From contig NZ_RQFA01000033.1 of the NCBI RefSeq assembly GCF_004770155.1, positions 1-64,000 on the forward strand: a DNA stretch of 64,000 nt, in the 5' to 3' direction. Positions 1 through 9,087 of this stretch are shown in pieces. Source of the stretch: Leptospira gomenensis. GTDB taxonomy: Bacteria; Spirochaetota; Leptospiria; Leptospirales; Leptospiraceae. The notes under the pieces were generated by a model, which saw only the letters and a list, made by a program, of their open reading frames with translations, was not told where the DNA came from and searched no databases. Position 1 is the first letter of the stretch. Each line of letters starts with the position of its first letter. The position numbers and the translations under genes were made by a program.

Positions 1-658
1 GTCCTAAATTGAAATGAGGAGGAAAATGAAACAACAAAGCAAAATATCGCGAAAGTTTACCGGGAATTAAGGCTCTCTGCAATGAAAACGGTATTCCGTC
101 AAAAAAAGAGCGATTCCAATATATAACAAAAATGGAATATGTTTTGCGATTGATCGAGAAATCCGGTTTAAATTCCGACGTTTCCGAAATATTGGGCGAC
201 CAAGCTACGACAAGAATATCGTCCACTCCGAGCCCTTTTTCCTTCGCGTCATGTCCCCAAGAATCCAATTCCGATTCGGAACGAGACTTTGAGAAGGATT
301 GAAACTTTGCGAAAAAAGCGGATCTATCACAAATCGTATTGAGAAAGGTTTCAAATTGCAACGTGAGTCTGTCATTTTCGAAAACGTATTCGAAAACTGA
401 ATCCGTTCTTTCCAAAACTTCGAACGCAGACACGTTCTTGTCCAAAGAGATCGACTTAGAAATAGAATTTGGATTGGTCAACGACGGAATCGATTCCCCT
501 TCTACTGAAACGGGAAACGCCGCCTCCCATTCATATTCGAACTCCGCTTTTTCCATGGGGATATAACCGTTTTTTTTCTTCTCTTCGATTTGATTCCAAG
601 AAAAAGAAATCGTACAAAGAAATGCCAAAATGAGACGAAAGCCTAAACCGACCGGCAT
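1..658 (-). CDS. Secreted hypothetical protein, 3' end cut by window edge
   Basis: An open frame on the minus strand runs from an ATG at 658-656 to the left edge with no stop, about 219 codons. An AAGGAAG ribosome-binding site lies just upstream. The N-terminus (MPVGLGFRLILAFLCTISFS) is a typical signal peptide without a convincing lipobox, so the product is probably exported to the periplasm or outer membrane. The mature part is mixed charged/hydrophobic and I recognise no family. Codon use looks like its neighbours. The continuous frame, ribosome-binding site and signal peptide make it a real gene rather than a shadow. Function unknown. Confidence 0.7.
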   Translation of the reverse strand, partial: MPVGLGFRLILAFLCTISFSWNQIEEKKKNGYIPMEKAEFEYEWEAAFPVSVEGESIPSLTNPNSISKSISLDKNVSAFEVLERTDSVFEYVFENDRLTLQFETFLNTICDRSAFFAKFQSFSKSRSESELDSWGHDAKEKGLGVDDILVVAWSPNISETSEFKPDFSINRKTYSIFVIYWNRSFFDGIPFSLQRALIPGKLSRYFALLFHFPPHFNLG

Positions 659-1434
659 TCTTCCTTGTTTCAAATTTTGCAAAAAAATGACCAAACCGCC
701 CCTCGGTTGGAATGCTAAAAAATACGAAGTCCACAAGTCAACAAATGTGAGCAGAAAGAAGCCACGAATTCATCAAAAGAACATGGCTTATTATATTTCG
801 ATATATGCGATTTTTAAAAGAGTTTAAAAAACGTGGGAACTCACACGAAGTTGATGTTCAAAGAGATTCAAATATAAAAATATCGGAAGAAACTTCACTG
901 AATTCGGAACAAAAAAATTCTTCAAAGAAGTTACATAGGAGATCCTACAACCATACTATTTCCAGACAATCTGGCCTGACGGTCCAAACAGAAATTCTTT
1001 TCTAAAAATACCGATACGGAAGTCATACGTACCGGACAAAGGGAAACAAAGTTAACGTTTTCTTTTCCAGCACGGTTTGCCCTTTGGCTGGCGAACTCCA
1101 TTCAATCGATCACGGAATCCAACTCAATACTTTGTTACTACAACTGGTGTGGGAACTCACACATTCCTCGGAAAAAAGCCTCCAAACAACCGGCAAGACT
1201 TTTCAAAATCCCTTTTTTCCGTTCAACCCGCTCCCGCCCCAAAAACAACCCGAGAAATAACAAAAATCGAGGGAGATCCCACAAAACCGAGCGTGACAAA
1301 ATCAAGAATCCAAATGAAAAAGTAAATTTAAAGAACCCCGAACCCGAACAAAATCGAAAAGAAAAATCTCACTTCGCATGATAAAATGAAAAAAGGGAAG
1401 TCCGCAGTTTTCAAAAAACTCGATACCAACTAGG
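659..1434. other. Gene-poor intergenic stretch with two copies of a GTGGGAACTCACAC motif
   Basis: No reading frame here has a ribosome-binding site, signal sequence or recognisable composition. Two short plus-strand frames (805-1005 and 1077-1325) look random. The segment holds two copies of the 14-mer GTGGGAACTCACAC, at 833-846 and 1149-1162; the second extends to an imperfect palindrome, 1147-1162. It may carry the promoter of the minus-strand gene starting at 658, but no clear -35/-10 pair is visible. Confidence 0.6.
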
Positions 1435-1842
1435 ATGAATCTAAAGTTAACGATAGCCTCTTTCTTACTCTGCGTTGCCGTTTTATTCGACTGCAAACCG
1501 TCCGAAGACCAAAGGGAAAAAGACTTCCAATCCAGATTGTTCTCTTTAGCCACCTCAAGTAGCTCGCAACAAAATCAAAACGGAAATAACGATTCTTTTT
1601 TCGTAGGGGGAACCGTCACGGGCTTGGGATTATCCAACAATCTCATACTTCGAAACAACAACACGGATGTATTGACGATCAACATCAACGGCGTATTCAA
1701 ATTCGCGCAGACATACAAGGACGGGGACTCGTATTCGGTCACAGTCCTACAACAACCGGTCAATAAATTCTGTTCGATTCCCAACGGAGTGGGCAGCATA
1801 GCGAGAACCGACGTCCTCACTATATTAGTAAATTGTAATTAA
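1435..1842 (+). CDS. Small lipoprotein with a beta-rich repeat domain
   Basis: 135 aa. Residues 1-20 are a lipoprotein signal ending ...AVLFDC, with Cys20 the likely lipidation site. A Ser/Gln/Asn-rich linker (about 40-55) leads to one domain of about 80 residues starting GGTVTGLG and ending LTILVNCN, with paired cysteines near its end. This resembles a repeat unit seen in secreted proteins of Leptospira and some proteobacteria (GTVSGL...L.NNG.D.LT..NG.F.F), where it usually occurs in tandem with beta-propellers; here it stands alone. The gene converges on the adaptor gene, with a 4-nt overlap of the 3' ends. Ligand and role unknown. Confidence 0.8.
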   Translation: MNLKLTIASFLLCVAVLFDCKPSEDQREKDFQSRLFSLATSSSSQQNQNGNNDSFFVGGTVTGLGLSNNLILRNNNTDVLTININGVFKFAQTYKDGDSYSVTVLQQPVNKFCSIPNGVGSIARTDVLTILVNCN

Positions 1843-3317
1843 TTTTTCTTTTTATCCGCTTCGGAACTTCCCGAATCGTTTCCGCCGCCCGCGTTCGTTC
1901 CCGGATCGACGTTAGGCGAAATAGGAGCGGCGGGCGCCGCACTATTTTCCGCCGGCTTAGGAAGTTTGACCCGCTGGCCGTCTTTTAATTCGTTCAATTC
2001 GGAAACGGCAACATAACGTCCCACTTCGAGATTCCCGACCACTTCCGCAAAATCGCCTTCTTCTTTGATGATTTCCACTTCGGTACCGAACAAACGTCCT
2101 TCGTCATTCGCGGTAAAAACGGTGGCTTTTTTTCCTTCCTTGCCTTTGATCAGGGCCTTGATCGGAATCTGAAACGACAACTTTTTCACGTCTTCCTGAA
2201 GAATATGTCCACGCGTAAACATACCCGGTTTGAGGAGTTTTTTATCGTTTTGTGCGAGAACCTTCACTTCCACCGTTCTACTTTGCGGATCCACGATCGG
2301 GCTGATGATATAAACTTTTCCCTCGAATTCCTGTCCGGGATAAGCGTCTATGATGAAGTTCACCTTCTGATCTTTTTTTAGACGCCAAAGTTCCGATTCG
2401 CTTACGTTGAATTTTAAAATCACCTTCGACGTGTCTACGACGATATAAAGCGCTTCCCCTTCTTTAACAGCTTCACCCTGTTCTTTAATCCTGGAAGCAA
2501 CGGTCCCGGTCAAAGGACTACGGATTTTGGCTTCCTTCAAAAGAAGTTCCGTGGATTCCATATTCTTAAGCGTGGACTTAAGATTGGCTTCGGACATATC
2601 GAACTCCGCACTTTCGATCATCGTATTGAGTTTGATATACGCGTCCTTCAGACCCGCTTTAGTTTTAGGCATAGGAATATTAGCTTTTTTTAAATCTTCC
2701 GGTCTGTATCCAAGTTGAAGACTCGCAAGATTTTTCTCCGCCTTAAACAAGGATATGTTCGCGGAATTCAAGGACGTTTCCACCGATTTCAACTCCGTCT
2801 CTGAAACCGCTCCGGCCTCGTTCAATTTTTTCTTGTTTTCCGCGCTTCGTAAAAGGTTATTTCGGATTTCTCTCGAATCCCGAACGTCGGCCTCCGCTTT
2901 TTCGATATTGGCAAGTTCTCGTTCGACCCTTTGTTTCGCGATGAAAAGTTTAGCGGAAGCGAGATCTCTCTGACGGGTTTGCACCTCGACGCTCGCTTTA
3001 TCCTTGGACAACTGGATTTCCAGATTCAGGGTTTCCATCTGCGCGAGCACTTCTCCCGAGGCGACGTTGTCCCCTTCTTCCTTAAAGTATTGTTTGATTC
3101 TCCCTAAAATTTTGGAGGTGACTTCGGCCTTTTTGAAAAAGGAAACCGAACCCAAAACCTTCAAACCGGAACTGGATTCGCTCAACTCTATCTTGGCGAG
3201 TTTGATCCGATCCTCCAAAGCGGGGGTCTCGTCCTTCTTCGCGCCTTTTTTACAATCCGAAACGAAGAATACAAAAAGAAGAATCCATACATACTTAAGT
3301 CGAAATCCGTTTTCCAT
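1839..3317 (-). CDS. RND efflux periplasmic adaptor (HlyD/MFP family), lipoprotein
   Basis: 492 aa. A lipoprotein signal ends ...FFVSDC (Cys22), so the adaptor is anchored by lipid, as in AcrA-type membrane-fusion proteins. The order is a biotinyl-lipoyl half (about 60-95), a long charged coiled-coil hairpin (about 95-270), the second lipoyl half (IRSPLTGTVASRIKEQGE), a beta-barrel and a membrane-proximal domain. A Pro/Ala/Gly-rich tail of about 35 residues follows and is unusual. The start has a good AGAGGAAAA site, which lies in the 13-nt gap after the TolC-like gene, so the two are surely cotranscribed. It should bridge that channel to an inner-membrane pump; the RND pumps at 10672 and 13744 are the obvious partners (inference). 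Confidence 0.93.
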   Translation of the reverse strand: MENGFRLKYVWILLFVFFVSDCKKGAKKDETPALEDRIKLAKIELSESSSGLKVLGSVSFFKKAEVTSKILGRIKQYFKEEGDNVASGEVLAQMETLNLEIQLSKDKASVEVQTRQRDLASAKLFIAKQRVERELANIEKAEADVRDSREIRNNLLRSAENKKKLNEAGAVSETELKSVETSLNSANISLFKAEKNLASLQLGYRPEDLKKANIPMPKTKAGLKDAYIKLNTMIESAEFDMSEANLKSTLKNMESTELLLKEAKIRSPLTGTVASRIKEQGEAVKEGEALYIVVDTSKVILKFNVSESELWRLKKDQKVNFIIDAYPGQEFEGKVYIISPIVDPQSRTVEVKVLAQNDKKLLKPGMFTRGHILQEDVKKLSFQIPIKALIKGKEGKKATVFTANDEGRLFGTEVEIIKEEGDFAEVVGNLEVGRYVAVSELNELKDGQRVKLPKPAENSAAPAAPISPNVDPGTNAGGGNDSGSSEADKKKN

Positions 3318-3330
3318 TTTAGTTTTCCTC

Positions 3331-4758
3331 TTATTGTAATTCGAATAAATGCAGATCGTCCAGATTCAAACCCGTGGACAATTCCATCTGAGCAATTGCG
3401 TTTAAATACTTCAAACGGGCGCCGATCTGCGCGTTTTTCGCCTCCAGAAAGCGGATCTCCGTCTCCGCCAGTTGGGGGCGAGTCGCTTCGCCGAGTTTCA
3501 CCTGCAATTCCTGGATTTGAAGTCTTTTTTCGAATATTACGATATTCTCATCCGCTTGTTTCATGGCTTGCCAGCTGATGTTCAGACCACGGAGCGATTT
3601 ACGAATCTCCGTTTCGATGATGTCGCCCAACTGTTTACTCGCGATTTTGGCCTGATACGCGTCTATCCCCGTCGAAACGATCTGCCTTTTATAGGACAAT
3701 TGATCGTAGATCGAAACGGTTGTGGAGGAGGAAAGCGATCGGTCCGTGTCGTCCCTTCTGGAAACGAAGTTGGATGAATCGGTGACTTGATTGGGCCCCA
3801 ACAACATGGAGATCCGAAAGTTCAAACCCCATTCCGGTTGTCTCGGAGGATATTCCGCCCCCGAATAACCGTAAAAACCTCCCAAAGACACCGTGGGAAT
3901 ATAAAACGATTTCGCATAACGGTGCTGCGATTCGGTCTGAAGTTCCTTGGCCTTCGCACGATCGAAATCGACCCTATATTTTCTTGCGAGCGAGATGAGA
4001 TTCATCTCCTGAAGTTCCACGAAATTGTATTTAACGGAATTCAAAAGATCGCCTTTCAATTCCAATTCGCTGTTGGCTTGAAGACGAAGAAGAATCTTAA
4101 AATCCTCGAGAAGATTGTTGTATTCGATCCTCGCGTTCTCGTATTGGATTTTGATTTCGTTCAGACGGTTTTCCACTTCGAGAATCCGGATCACGGTGCT
4201 TTCTCCGAGTTCCAATTCTCGTTTACCCAATTCCAGCTGTTGTTTTTGTCTTTGTATGGAACGATCGTAAACTTCGATCGCGGATTTACGGCTGAGAATT
4301 TCGTAGAATTTGGATCTGATTTTAAACCGAAGTTCGTTCAAAGCAAGGCGAAGATCGTATTTCGCCAAAGCGAGATCGCTCATCGCCGCGTCCAACGCCA
4401 GCGAACGCCTTCCTCCGTCGAAGATCACCTGATCGATGTTCAAACTCAAACGTTGATTGCGGCTGTCGTCGGCGTTGGTCACCACGTTCTGCGAACGATC
4501 CCAACGAACAGTCGCGGTCGGAAAATAGGCTCTCCAGTTTTCATTGAGAAGCAGACGTTTGATCTGTTGTTGCGAACTGATGAGACGGATTTCCGGGCTG
4601 TTTTCGATGCCCAATTTCTCCGCGGCGACTATGTCTAAAATCATCTTCTCCCTGGCGTTCAGGGAACTACCGAAAAAAAATAAAACGAACCAGGCGCTTA
4701 TTGTGAACGGCTTTTTAAAAAATAGATTTCCTGGAAAACGGCTCGCCACCTCGACCAA
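3331..4758 (-). CDS. TolC-family outer membrane efflux protein
   Basis: 475 aa. A signal peptide ends about ...FFFGSSLNA. Two OEP repeats follow, each rich in long amphipathic helices, with the NSPEIR motif typical of the first repeat and a matching ARPQLAETEIRFLEAKN helix in the second. Length fits the family. The frame opens with TTG at 4758; a GTG three codons later is an alternative, and a GGGAG sits upstream of both. It is followed by the lipidated adaptor at 13 nt and preceded by a lipoprotein gene, forming a three-gene minus-strand operon. It should form the outer-membrane exit duct of the tripartite pump. Confidence 0.92.
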   Translation of the reverse strand: MVEVASRFPGNLFFKKPFTISAWFVLFFFGSSLNAREKMILDIVAAEKLGIENSPEIRLISSQQQIKRLLLNENWRAYFPTATVRWDRSQNVVTNADDSRNQRLSLNIDQVIFDGGRRSLALDAAMSDLALAKYDLRLALNELRFKIRSKFYEILSRKSAIEVYDRSIQRQKQQLELGKRELELGESTVIRILEVENRLNEIKIQYENARIEYNNLLEDFKILLRLQANSELELKGDLLNSVKYNFVELQEMNLISLARKYRVDFDRAKAKELQTESQHRYAKSFYIPTVSLGGFYGYSGAEYPPRQPEWGLNFRISMLLGPNQVTDSSNFVSRRDDTDRSLSSSTTVSIYDQLSYKRQIVSTGIDAYQAKIASKQLGDIIETEIRKSLRGLNISWQAMKQADENIVIFEKRLQIQELQVKLGEATRPQLAETEIRFLEAKNAQIGARLKYLNAIAQMELSTGLNLDDLHLFELQ

Positions 4759-4789
4759 TCACTCCCTCGAACTCGGATAAAACACTCGT

Positions 4790-5440
4790 TTATCTTTTTT
4801 TATTTCGAACTAAATCGGAAATCTTGTTCGCAAACACGCGGGCCACTTCGGAGCTGTTGTCGTATAACTCCAAAGGCGAGTTCCCGATGAATTGCATCTG
4901 AACCACTTGCGATCCGTTCTTACTATATACATATACGATAATCCCCGAACTCTGGACAGGATCCAAAAAATTTCCCGCTTTTGTTTCGTGTACAAAACCT
5001 GTGATCACGTAATCGGCGTTAGTAAGCGCGGAAATTTCTTTTACCTGCTCCGCACTCAAAAGATACGAAGTGTTCTGTTTTTGGGAAACGGAAACGATGG
5101 AAGCGTTCGCATTCGCTCCCGCCTGCATATCGGGAGCTTTCGTCGAAAGGTCGGCGTTTAAAATCGTTCCCTTTAAACCGTTTTTATGAAGAAAGAAAAG
5201 AAGATTATCGGAAAACACGGAGGATATTATGTCCGGTTGATTGGAAGCCTTAGAAAGGAATCGAACGATACCGAATTGACTTCCGCTTACGAGCGCCGAC
5301 GAGTCCACTTCCGATAAAGTTATGGTATACGTTAAGTCGTGATACAAGCGCATCGACTGCGTACATCCGTTTATAAAAAGCGCGTAAAAAAGCGCGGGAA
5401 ACATAAACCTTGAAAGTAATCGAAAACGAATATTTAACAT
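4790..5440 (-). CDS. Lipoprotein of the efflux operon, loosely LpoB/FlgO/CsgG-like
   Basis: 216 aa with the start placed at the ATG at 5440; an upstream in-frame start at 5539 would put 33 unrelated residues before the signal. The lipoprotein signal ends ...YALFINGC (Cys26). The mature part has an alpha/beta pattern with the stretch ALTNADYVITGFVHE, followed by a beta-rich part and a final helix (SSEVARVFANKISDLV). That pattern recalls lipoproteins of the LpoB/FlgO/CsgG fold, where a 'gADYvitG' strand is typical; this is a weak, fold-level guess. It is the first gene of the minus operon with TolC and the adaptor, 31 nt before TolC, so an assembly or accessory role in the pump is plausible. 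Confidence 0.75.
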   Translation of the reverse strand: MLNIRFRLLSRFMFPALFYALFINGCTQSMRLYHDLTYTITLSEVDSSALVSGSQFGIVRFLSKASNQPDIISSVFSDNLLFFLHKNGLKGTILNADLSTKAPDMQAGANANASIVSVSQKQNTSYLLSAEQVKEISALTNADYVITGFVHETKAGNFLDPVQSSGIIVYVYSKNGSQVVQMQFIGNSPLELYDNSSEVARVFANKISDLVRNKKR

Positions 5441-5644
5441 AATTTCTCTTAGCGATATTTGTATTTTCGGAGATGAAAAAACTATTATTGAGCGCGTTAT
5501 TAAGTTCAATGCTTCAAATGTATCCTGAAAAATCAACAAAGAGAAATTAATACGAATAAAATGTTATTTCAAGGTCTAAAAGATTGACTTTTTTCCGACT
5601 AAATTGGCTTTCTGTTTTAACAAGAAGGATATAAGAAACGAAAG

Positions 5645-6202
5645 ATGAAAAGAAACATAGCCAAGTTATGCCTGCTCTTATTGTCTATTTTGATTCTTAG
5701 TGATTGTTCCAAGCGTAAGGAGAACGAACTCTTGAATGATGCAGAGAAACAAAACGCGTATGGAATCGGAGCCTTACAATTAGGAGATTACGAGAAAGCG
5801 GAGGAATACTTTAAGGAAGCTCATCGTTTAAATCCCAAAGAACCGAACTACGCAAACAACGTCGGAGTCACGCTAATTCCGAGAAATCGATTCGAACAAG
5901 CGATCGTTTATTTTTCGAAAGCGGTGGAAATCGATCCCAATTTTCAAAGGGGATACTTCAATCTCGGTGTCGCTTATCAAAATCTGCAGAAAAACGCGGA
6001 CGCATTGCGTTACTACGAAAAGGCGGCTTCCATTCCCGGAACGATGCCGGAAATCCATTTCAACTTAGGAATCGTCAATACTCGACTGAACAAAAAAGCC
6101 GAAGCGAAAAAGAATTACGAAACCTTTATAAAGGAAGCGCCTCCTCAATTCGGCCAGCAGATCAAGGACGCATATGCCAAAATCAAGGAGTTAGGCGTTT
6201 GA
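5645..6202 (+). CDS. TPR lipoprotein, first gene of the plus-strand efflux operon
   Basis: 185 aa. The lipoprotein signal ends ...LILSDC (Cys21). Three or more tetratricopeptide repeats fill residues 35-165: GIGALQLGDYEKAEEYFKEA, then NVGVTLIPRNRFEQAIVYF and NLGVAYQNLQKNADALRYY, and a last unit near 140. TPRs bind protein partners, here on the periplasmic face. It begins the plus-strand operon, divergent from the lipoprotein/TolC/adaptor operon, with about 200 bp between the two starts. The stop overlaps the next start. Its partner is unknown; a scaffold role in the envelope complex is inferred from context only. Confidence 0.88.
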   Translation: MKRNIAKLCLLLLSILILSDCSKRKENELLNDAEKQNAYGIGALQLGDYEKAEEYFKEAHRLNPKEPNYANNVGVTLIPRNRFEQAIVYFSKAVEIDPNFQRGYFNLGVAYQNLQKNADALRYYEKAASIPGTMPEIHFNLGIVNTRLNKKAEAKKNYETFIKEAPPQFGQQIKDAYAKIKELGV

Positions 6203-6855
6203 AACATACGAATTGGGCCTTATTCCCGTTATTCTTCCAGTTATTCCTAATCTCCTGCGGCGGCTCCATCGATCTGGAAAAATTCGCTTCTTCAAGAACC
6301 GGAGATAGAAAGGGAACGCCGGCTTTGTTTTATCTGAACGAAGCGGAGTTCTCTGCGAAAAATTTCCGTAAGGAATTCTTCTTCGAAAGAAAACATATCG
6401 CCGGCAAATTCGAACCGGTCACGCCCGAAGAAATAGAAGCGGAACTGCAGAGATATATCGAAGAAAGCATTTTGTTAAACGAAGCGATCGCAAAGACCGA
6501 TCTCAACTCGGCGGAAGCGCAGAAATACCTCTGGCCCTTTGTTCGAAAGGCGGTCATATCCTATTATTTATCCAAGGAATCGGGAGAATTCGACGTAGCC
6601 GAAAATTCGAGCGAGGTGGAAGTTTCCGACGAATTGATCGATAAGTTCTATTCGCAAAACAAGGAATTGATGAAGGAAAAAAATCCTGCGGAAATCAAAA
6701 AGAAACTAAAAAACACCGCCATCCTTTTGAAAGTCAAGGAAAGGATCTCCCTCGCGCAGGAAAAAAAGAAAATCATCATCGGAAAAATGAGACAGAACAA
6801 CAAGGTGCGGATCGTTCAAAAGGAAGTGTTTACCGAAGAGTTGTATGAAAAGTAA
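6199..6855 (+). CDS. Lipoprotein with SurA/PpiC N-domain-like helices
   Basis: 218 aa from a TTG start at 6199 that overlaps the previous stop (TTGA); an AAGGAG lies 8 nt upstream, which supports this start and suggests translational coupling. The lipoprotein signal ends ...LFLISC (Cys20). The mature protein is highly charged and helical (residues about 45-210), with TPEEIEAELQRYIEESILLN and a repeated K/E-rich C-terminus. The pattern resembles the chaperone domain of SurA/PpiC-type foldases, but there is no parvulin isomerase domain. I infer an outer-membrane-protein or lipoprotein chaperone-like factor; confidence in the function is low, in the gene high. Confidence 0.8.
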   Translation: MKHTNWALFPLFFQLFLISCGGSIDLEKFASSRTGDRKGTPALFYLNEAEFSAKNFRKEFFFERKHIAGKFEPVTPEEIEAELQRYIEESILLNEAIAKTDLNSAEAQKYLWPFVRKAVISYYLSKESGEFDVAENSSEVEVSDELIDKFYSQNKELMKEKNPAEIKKKLKNTAILLKVKERISLAQEKKKIIIGKMRQNNKVRIVQKEVFTEELYEK

Positions 6856-7504
6856 TCCCGTAAGAATTACGAACCAAACTAAAACGACGACATATAGAAA
6901 GAACGAATTTAAAAACACACGGCGTTTCTTTTTGCCGATTTGTTTTTCGATCCTACTTTCTTCGATCCTATTCTGCAAACAGGATGAACAAGTCGTTTTA
7001 GAAACCTTCCAGAAAGGAAAAAAAGAATACGTATCTCGTAACTTGGAAAAAGCCGTGGATCTTTTCCAACAAGTGACGGAAGAAGATAAGGACTTTTTAC
7101 CGGGATATATCATGCTTGGTAAAAGTCATTTTTTCCTCGGCCATCTTAAGGAATCGGAGGAAACGTTTCAAAAAGGATTATCCCAGTTTCCCGGAAACTC
7201 GACCATACGCTTTTGGTTGGCGAGGATTCATATGTTGCAGGAAGGAAAATTGGAAGAAGCCAAAAAGGAGCTCGAATTCATCCTGGAAACGGAGGAATCC
7301 TTTTTCGACGCGCACTATTATTTGGGAAAAATATATGAAAAAGAGGGAATGTTGAAGGAGGCTTTGATCGAGTACAACCGGGCCAAAATGATCAAGATCG
7401 GATTCGATAAGATCCATCGCGATCTCGGAAAATTGTATGAGGTGGCCGGGTTACCCGAAAAAGCGGCTTTGGAAAAAAGTCTCCTCTTCGAAAAAGCGGA
7501 ATGA
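6845..7504 (+). CDS. TPR lipoprotein
   Basis: 219 aa, overlapping the previous gene by 11 nt and the next by 4 nt. The N-terminus is unusual: 27 polar residues before the hydrophobic segment FFLPICFSILLSSILFC, with Cys44 as the likely lipid site. Four TPR units follow (about 50-210), including GRN-type and YLGKIYEKEGMLKEALIEYN sequences. It is the second TPR lipoprotein of this operon, only loosely similar to the first, so the two probably bind different partners. GAAGAG lies five bases before the ATG. The long N-region could be a cytoplasmic extension if the segment acts as a membrane anchor. Confidence 0.85.
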   Translation: MKSNPVRITNQTKTTTYRKNEFKNTRRFFLPICFSILLSSILFCKQDEQVVLETFQKGKKEYVSRNLEKAVDLFQQVTEEDKDFLPGYIMLGKSHFFLGHLKESEETFQKGLSQFPGNSTIRFWLARIHMLQEGKLEEAKKELEFILETEESFFDAHYYLGKIYEKEGMLKEALIEYNRAKMIKIGFDKIHRDLGKLYEVAGLPEKAALEKSLLFEKAE

Positions 7505-9087
7505 AAAAGGTAGTTCAATATTTTATAATATTTTTATGTTCTTATTGTAACGCCGACTTAGGGGATTTAGGCGACAAACTTAAATACCTCGGGTTGGCAA
7601 ACGGCGGAGAATTCGAACCTCCTACCGTGCTACTGATCACGCCCGGCACGAACGAACAAAACGTGTCCGTCAACGGGGAAGTTTCGATTCTATTCTCCCA
7701 ACCCATGGACAAAAACTCCGTGGAAACCGGAATCACTCTCGGAGCCGTGGCCGGAGACAGTTCGGTTCGTTATATCTGGACATCGGATATCCTACTTAAA
7801 ATCGTTCCGAAAACCTCGTTCACCTCCGGGAAAAGATACGAAATCCGCCTCAATCGCAACGTCGTAAAGGATCTCCGCGGAAACTTTATGTCGGAGAATT
7901 TTCTTTCCGTCTTTTACACAACCGGTTTCGGACCGCAGCCCTTTGTGGCCGATTCCAATCCGCCCGTAGCCAATCAGATCGTCTACGGTTTCGCGGTGGA
8001 TTCCAATCCTTACATTCAATTTTCGGAACCTATGGACAGGATTAAAACCGCGGACGCGGTTTCCGTGACGGGAGGCCCGGCGATTTTCGTCAAACAATGG
8101 AACGCCGATTCCACTCGATTGACCTTGGCTCTTACCAAAAACCTCGATCCGTCCACGACGTATACGCTCAAAATCCTGAGATCCGCGACCAATTCCGTGG
8201 GGAACGCCTTGGACAGGGATTATTCCATCCTGTTTTATACGGGAGTTGCATCATTAAATCCTTATATTCAGGATATACAATGGATCAACAGCACGGCTCC
8301 GATTCCGGCGTGGCCCGTGCTTTTACCGGTTCCCGCGACCAATCCTCTGATGACCGGAGTTTCCAAAACGAGTTCGCTTCAATTCACGTTCTCTAAACCT
8401 ATGGATCAGACCAAAACCCAAAACGCGATCCAATTCACGCCGTCCATCCCGGGACAATTTACTTGGGGTTCGACCACGATTCTTCGTTTTACTCCTACGG
8501 ATAAAATGACGCAAGGCGCCACATACCGGTTGAACATCAACTCTTCTGCCACAGATACGGGGAATATGCCTCTGGAAAATTCGTTCATCATCGATTTTAA
8601 AATCGATAACGTTCAGGATAGTATGCCCGTCGGCGTAACCGGCATCGTCAATAATTCCGTAACGGCACTTTGTGCGGACGCAGCCGACGGAAACGCGAAC
8701 GCTCCCGCGGTTCCCTTGGACCCGACGCGGGTTTATAAGATATCGATCGTTTCCACCTCTTGCGCTCTCAAAGATTATACGTTCCGATTCAATTTCAGCA
8801 CGGCGGGCAACGTCCCGTTACAAACTTCCGGCGACAACGACATTTACGATCAGGTTGCGGTTTCCTATTTTTCGGGAGGCCCGAGCACTGGATCGCCGAA
8901 TATCTTTTATAAAAACTACAACTGCGGAGCGACCTGCAACACGGCAGGTTACTTCGAAGTGGGAATCAAAAACGTCCAAACCGGAACTCAATACAAGTTA
9001 CGACTCAAAGGAGGAGCGAGCGGAATCAGGGATACGAACGACAACTATATGCCCAATGATCTGATTTTCCTCTTCGAAAGACTATGA
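7501..9087 (+). CDS. Lipoprotein with tandem SbsA-type Ig-like (Big_5) domains
   Basis: 528 aa, starting within the previous stop (ATGA). A short signal ends ...IFLCSYC (Cys16). Residues about 38-375 contain three Ig-like units of the SbsA/Big_5 type, each recognised by P...V..N..I...FS.PMD and ...TY.L.I...A.D..GN (for example ILFSQPMDKNSVETG, IQFSEPMDRIKTADA, FTFSKPMDQTKTQNA). A C-terminal domain with four cysteines (about 395-525) is shared in outline with the next gene. Such domains form beta-sandwiches in surface and periplasmic proteins. It lies in the middle of the RND operon; it could stabilise the complex across the periplasm, but that is speculation. Confidence 0.9.
   Translation: MKKVVQYFIIFLCSYCNADLGDLGDKLKYLGLANGGEFEPPTVLLITPGTNEQNVSVNGEVSILFSQPMDKNSVETGITLGAVAGDSSVRYIWTSDILLKIVPKTSFTSGKRYEIRLNRNVVKDLRGNFMSENFLSVFYTTGFGPQPFVADSNPPVANQIVYGFAVDSNPYIQFSEPMDRIKTADAVSVTGGPAIFVKQWNADSTRLTLALTKNLDPSTTYTLKILRSATNSVGNALDRDYSILFYTGVASLNPYIQDIQWINSTAPIPAWPVLLPVPATNPLMTGVSKTSSLQFTFSKPMDQTKTQNAIQFTPSIPGQFTWGSTTILRFTPTDKMTQGATYRLNINSSATDTGNMPLENSFIIDFKIDNVQDSMPVGVTGIVNNSVTALCADAADGNANAPAVPLDPTRVYKISIVSTSCALKDYTFRFNFSTAGNVPLQTSGDNDIYDQVAVSYFSGGPSTGSPNIFYKNYNCGATCNTAGYFEVGIKNVQTGTQYKLRLKGGASGIRDTNDNYMPNDLIFLFERL

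Noticed and set aside
805..1325. Two short plus-strand frames (66 and 82 codons) in the gene-poor stretch
   Set aside because: No ribosome-binding site, random composition and no recognisable motif; the region is better described as intergenic.
3787..4638. 283-codon open frame on the plus strand
   Set aside because: It lies antisense over the TolC-like gene, which has a signal peptide, OEP repeats and operon context. The plus-strand frame has arginine/phenylalanine-rich shadow composition and no ribosome-binding site.
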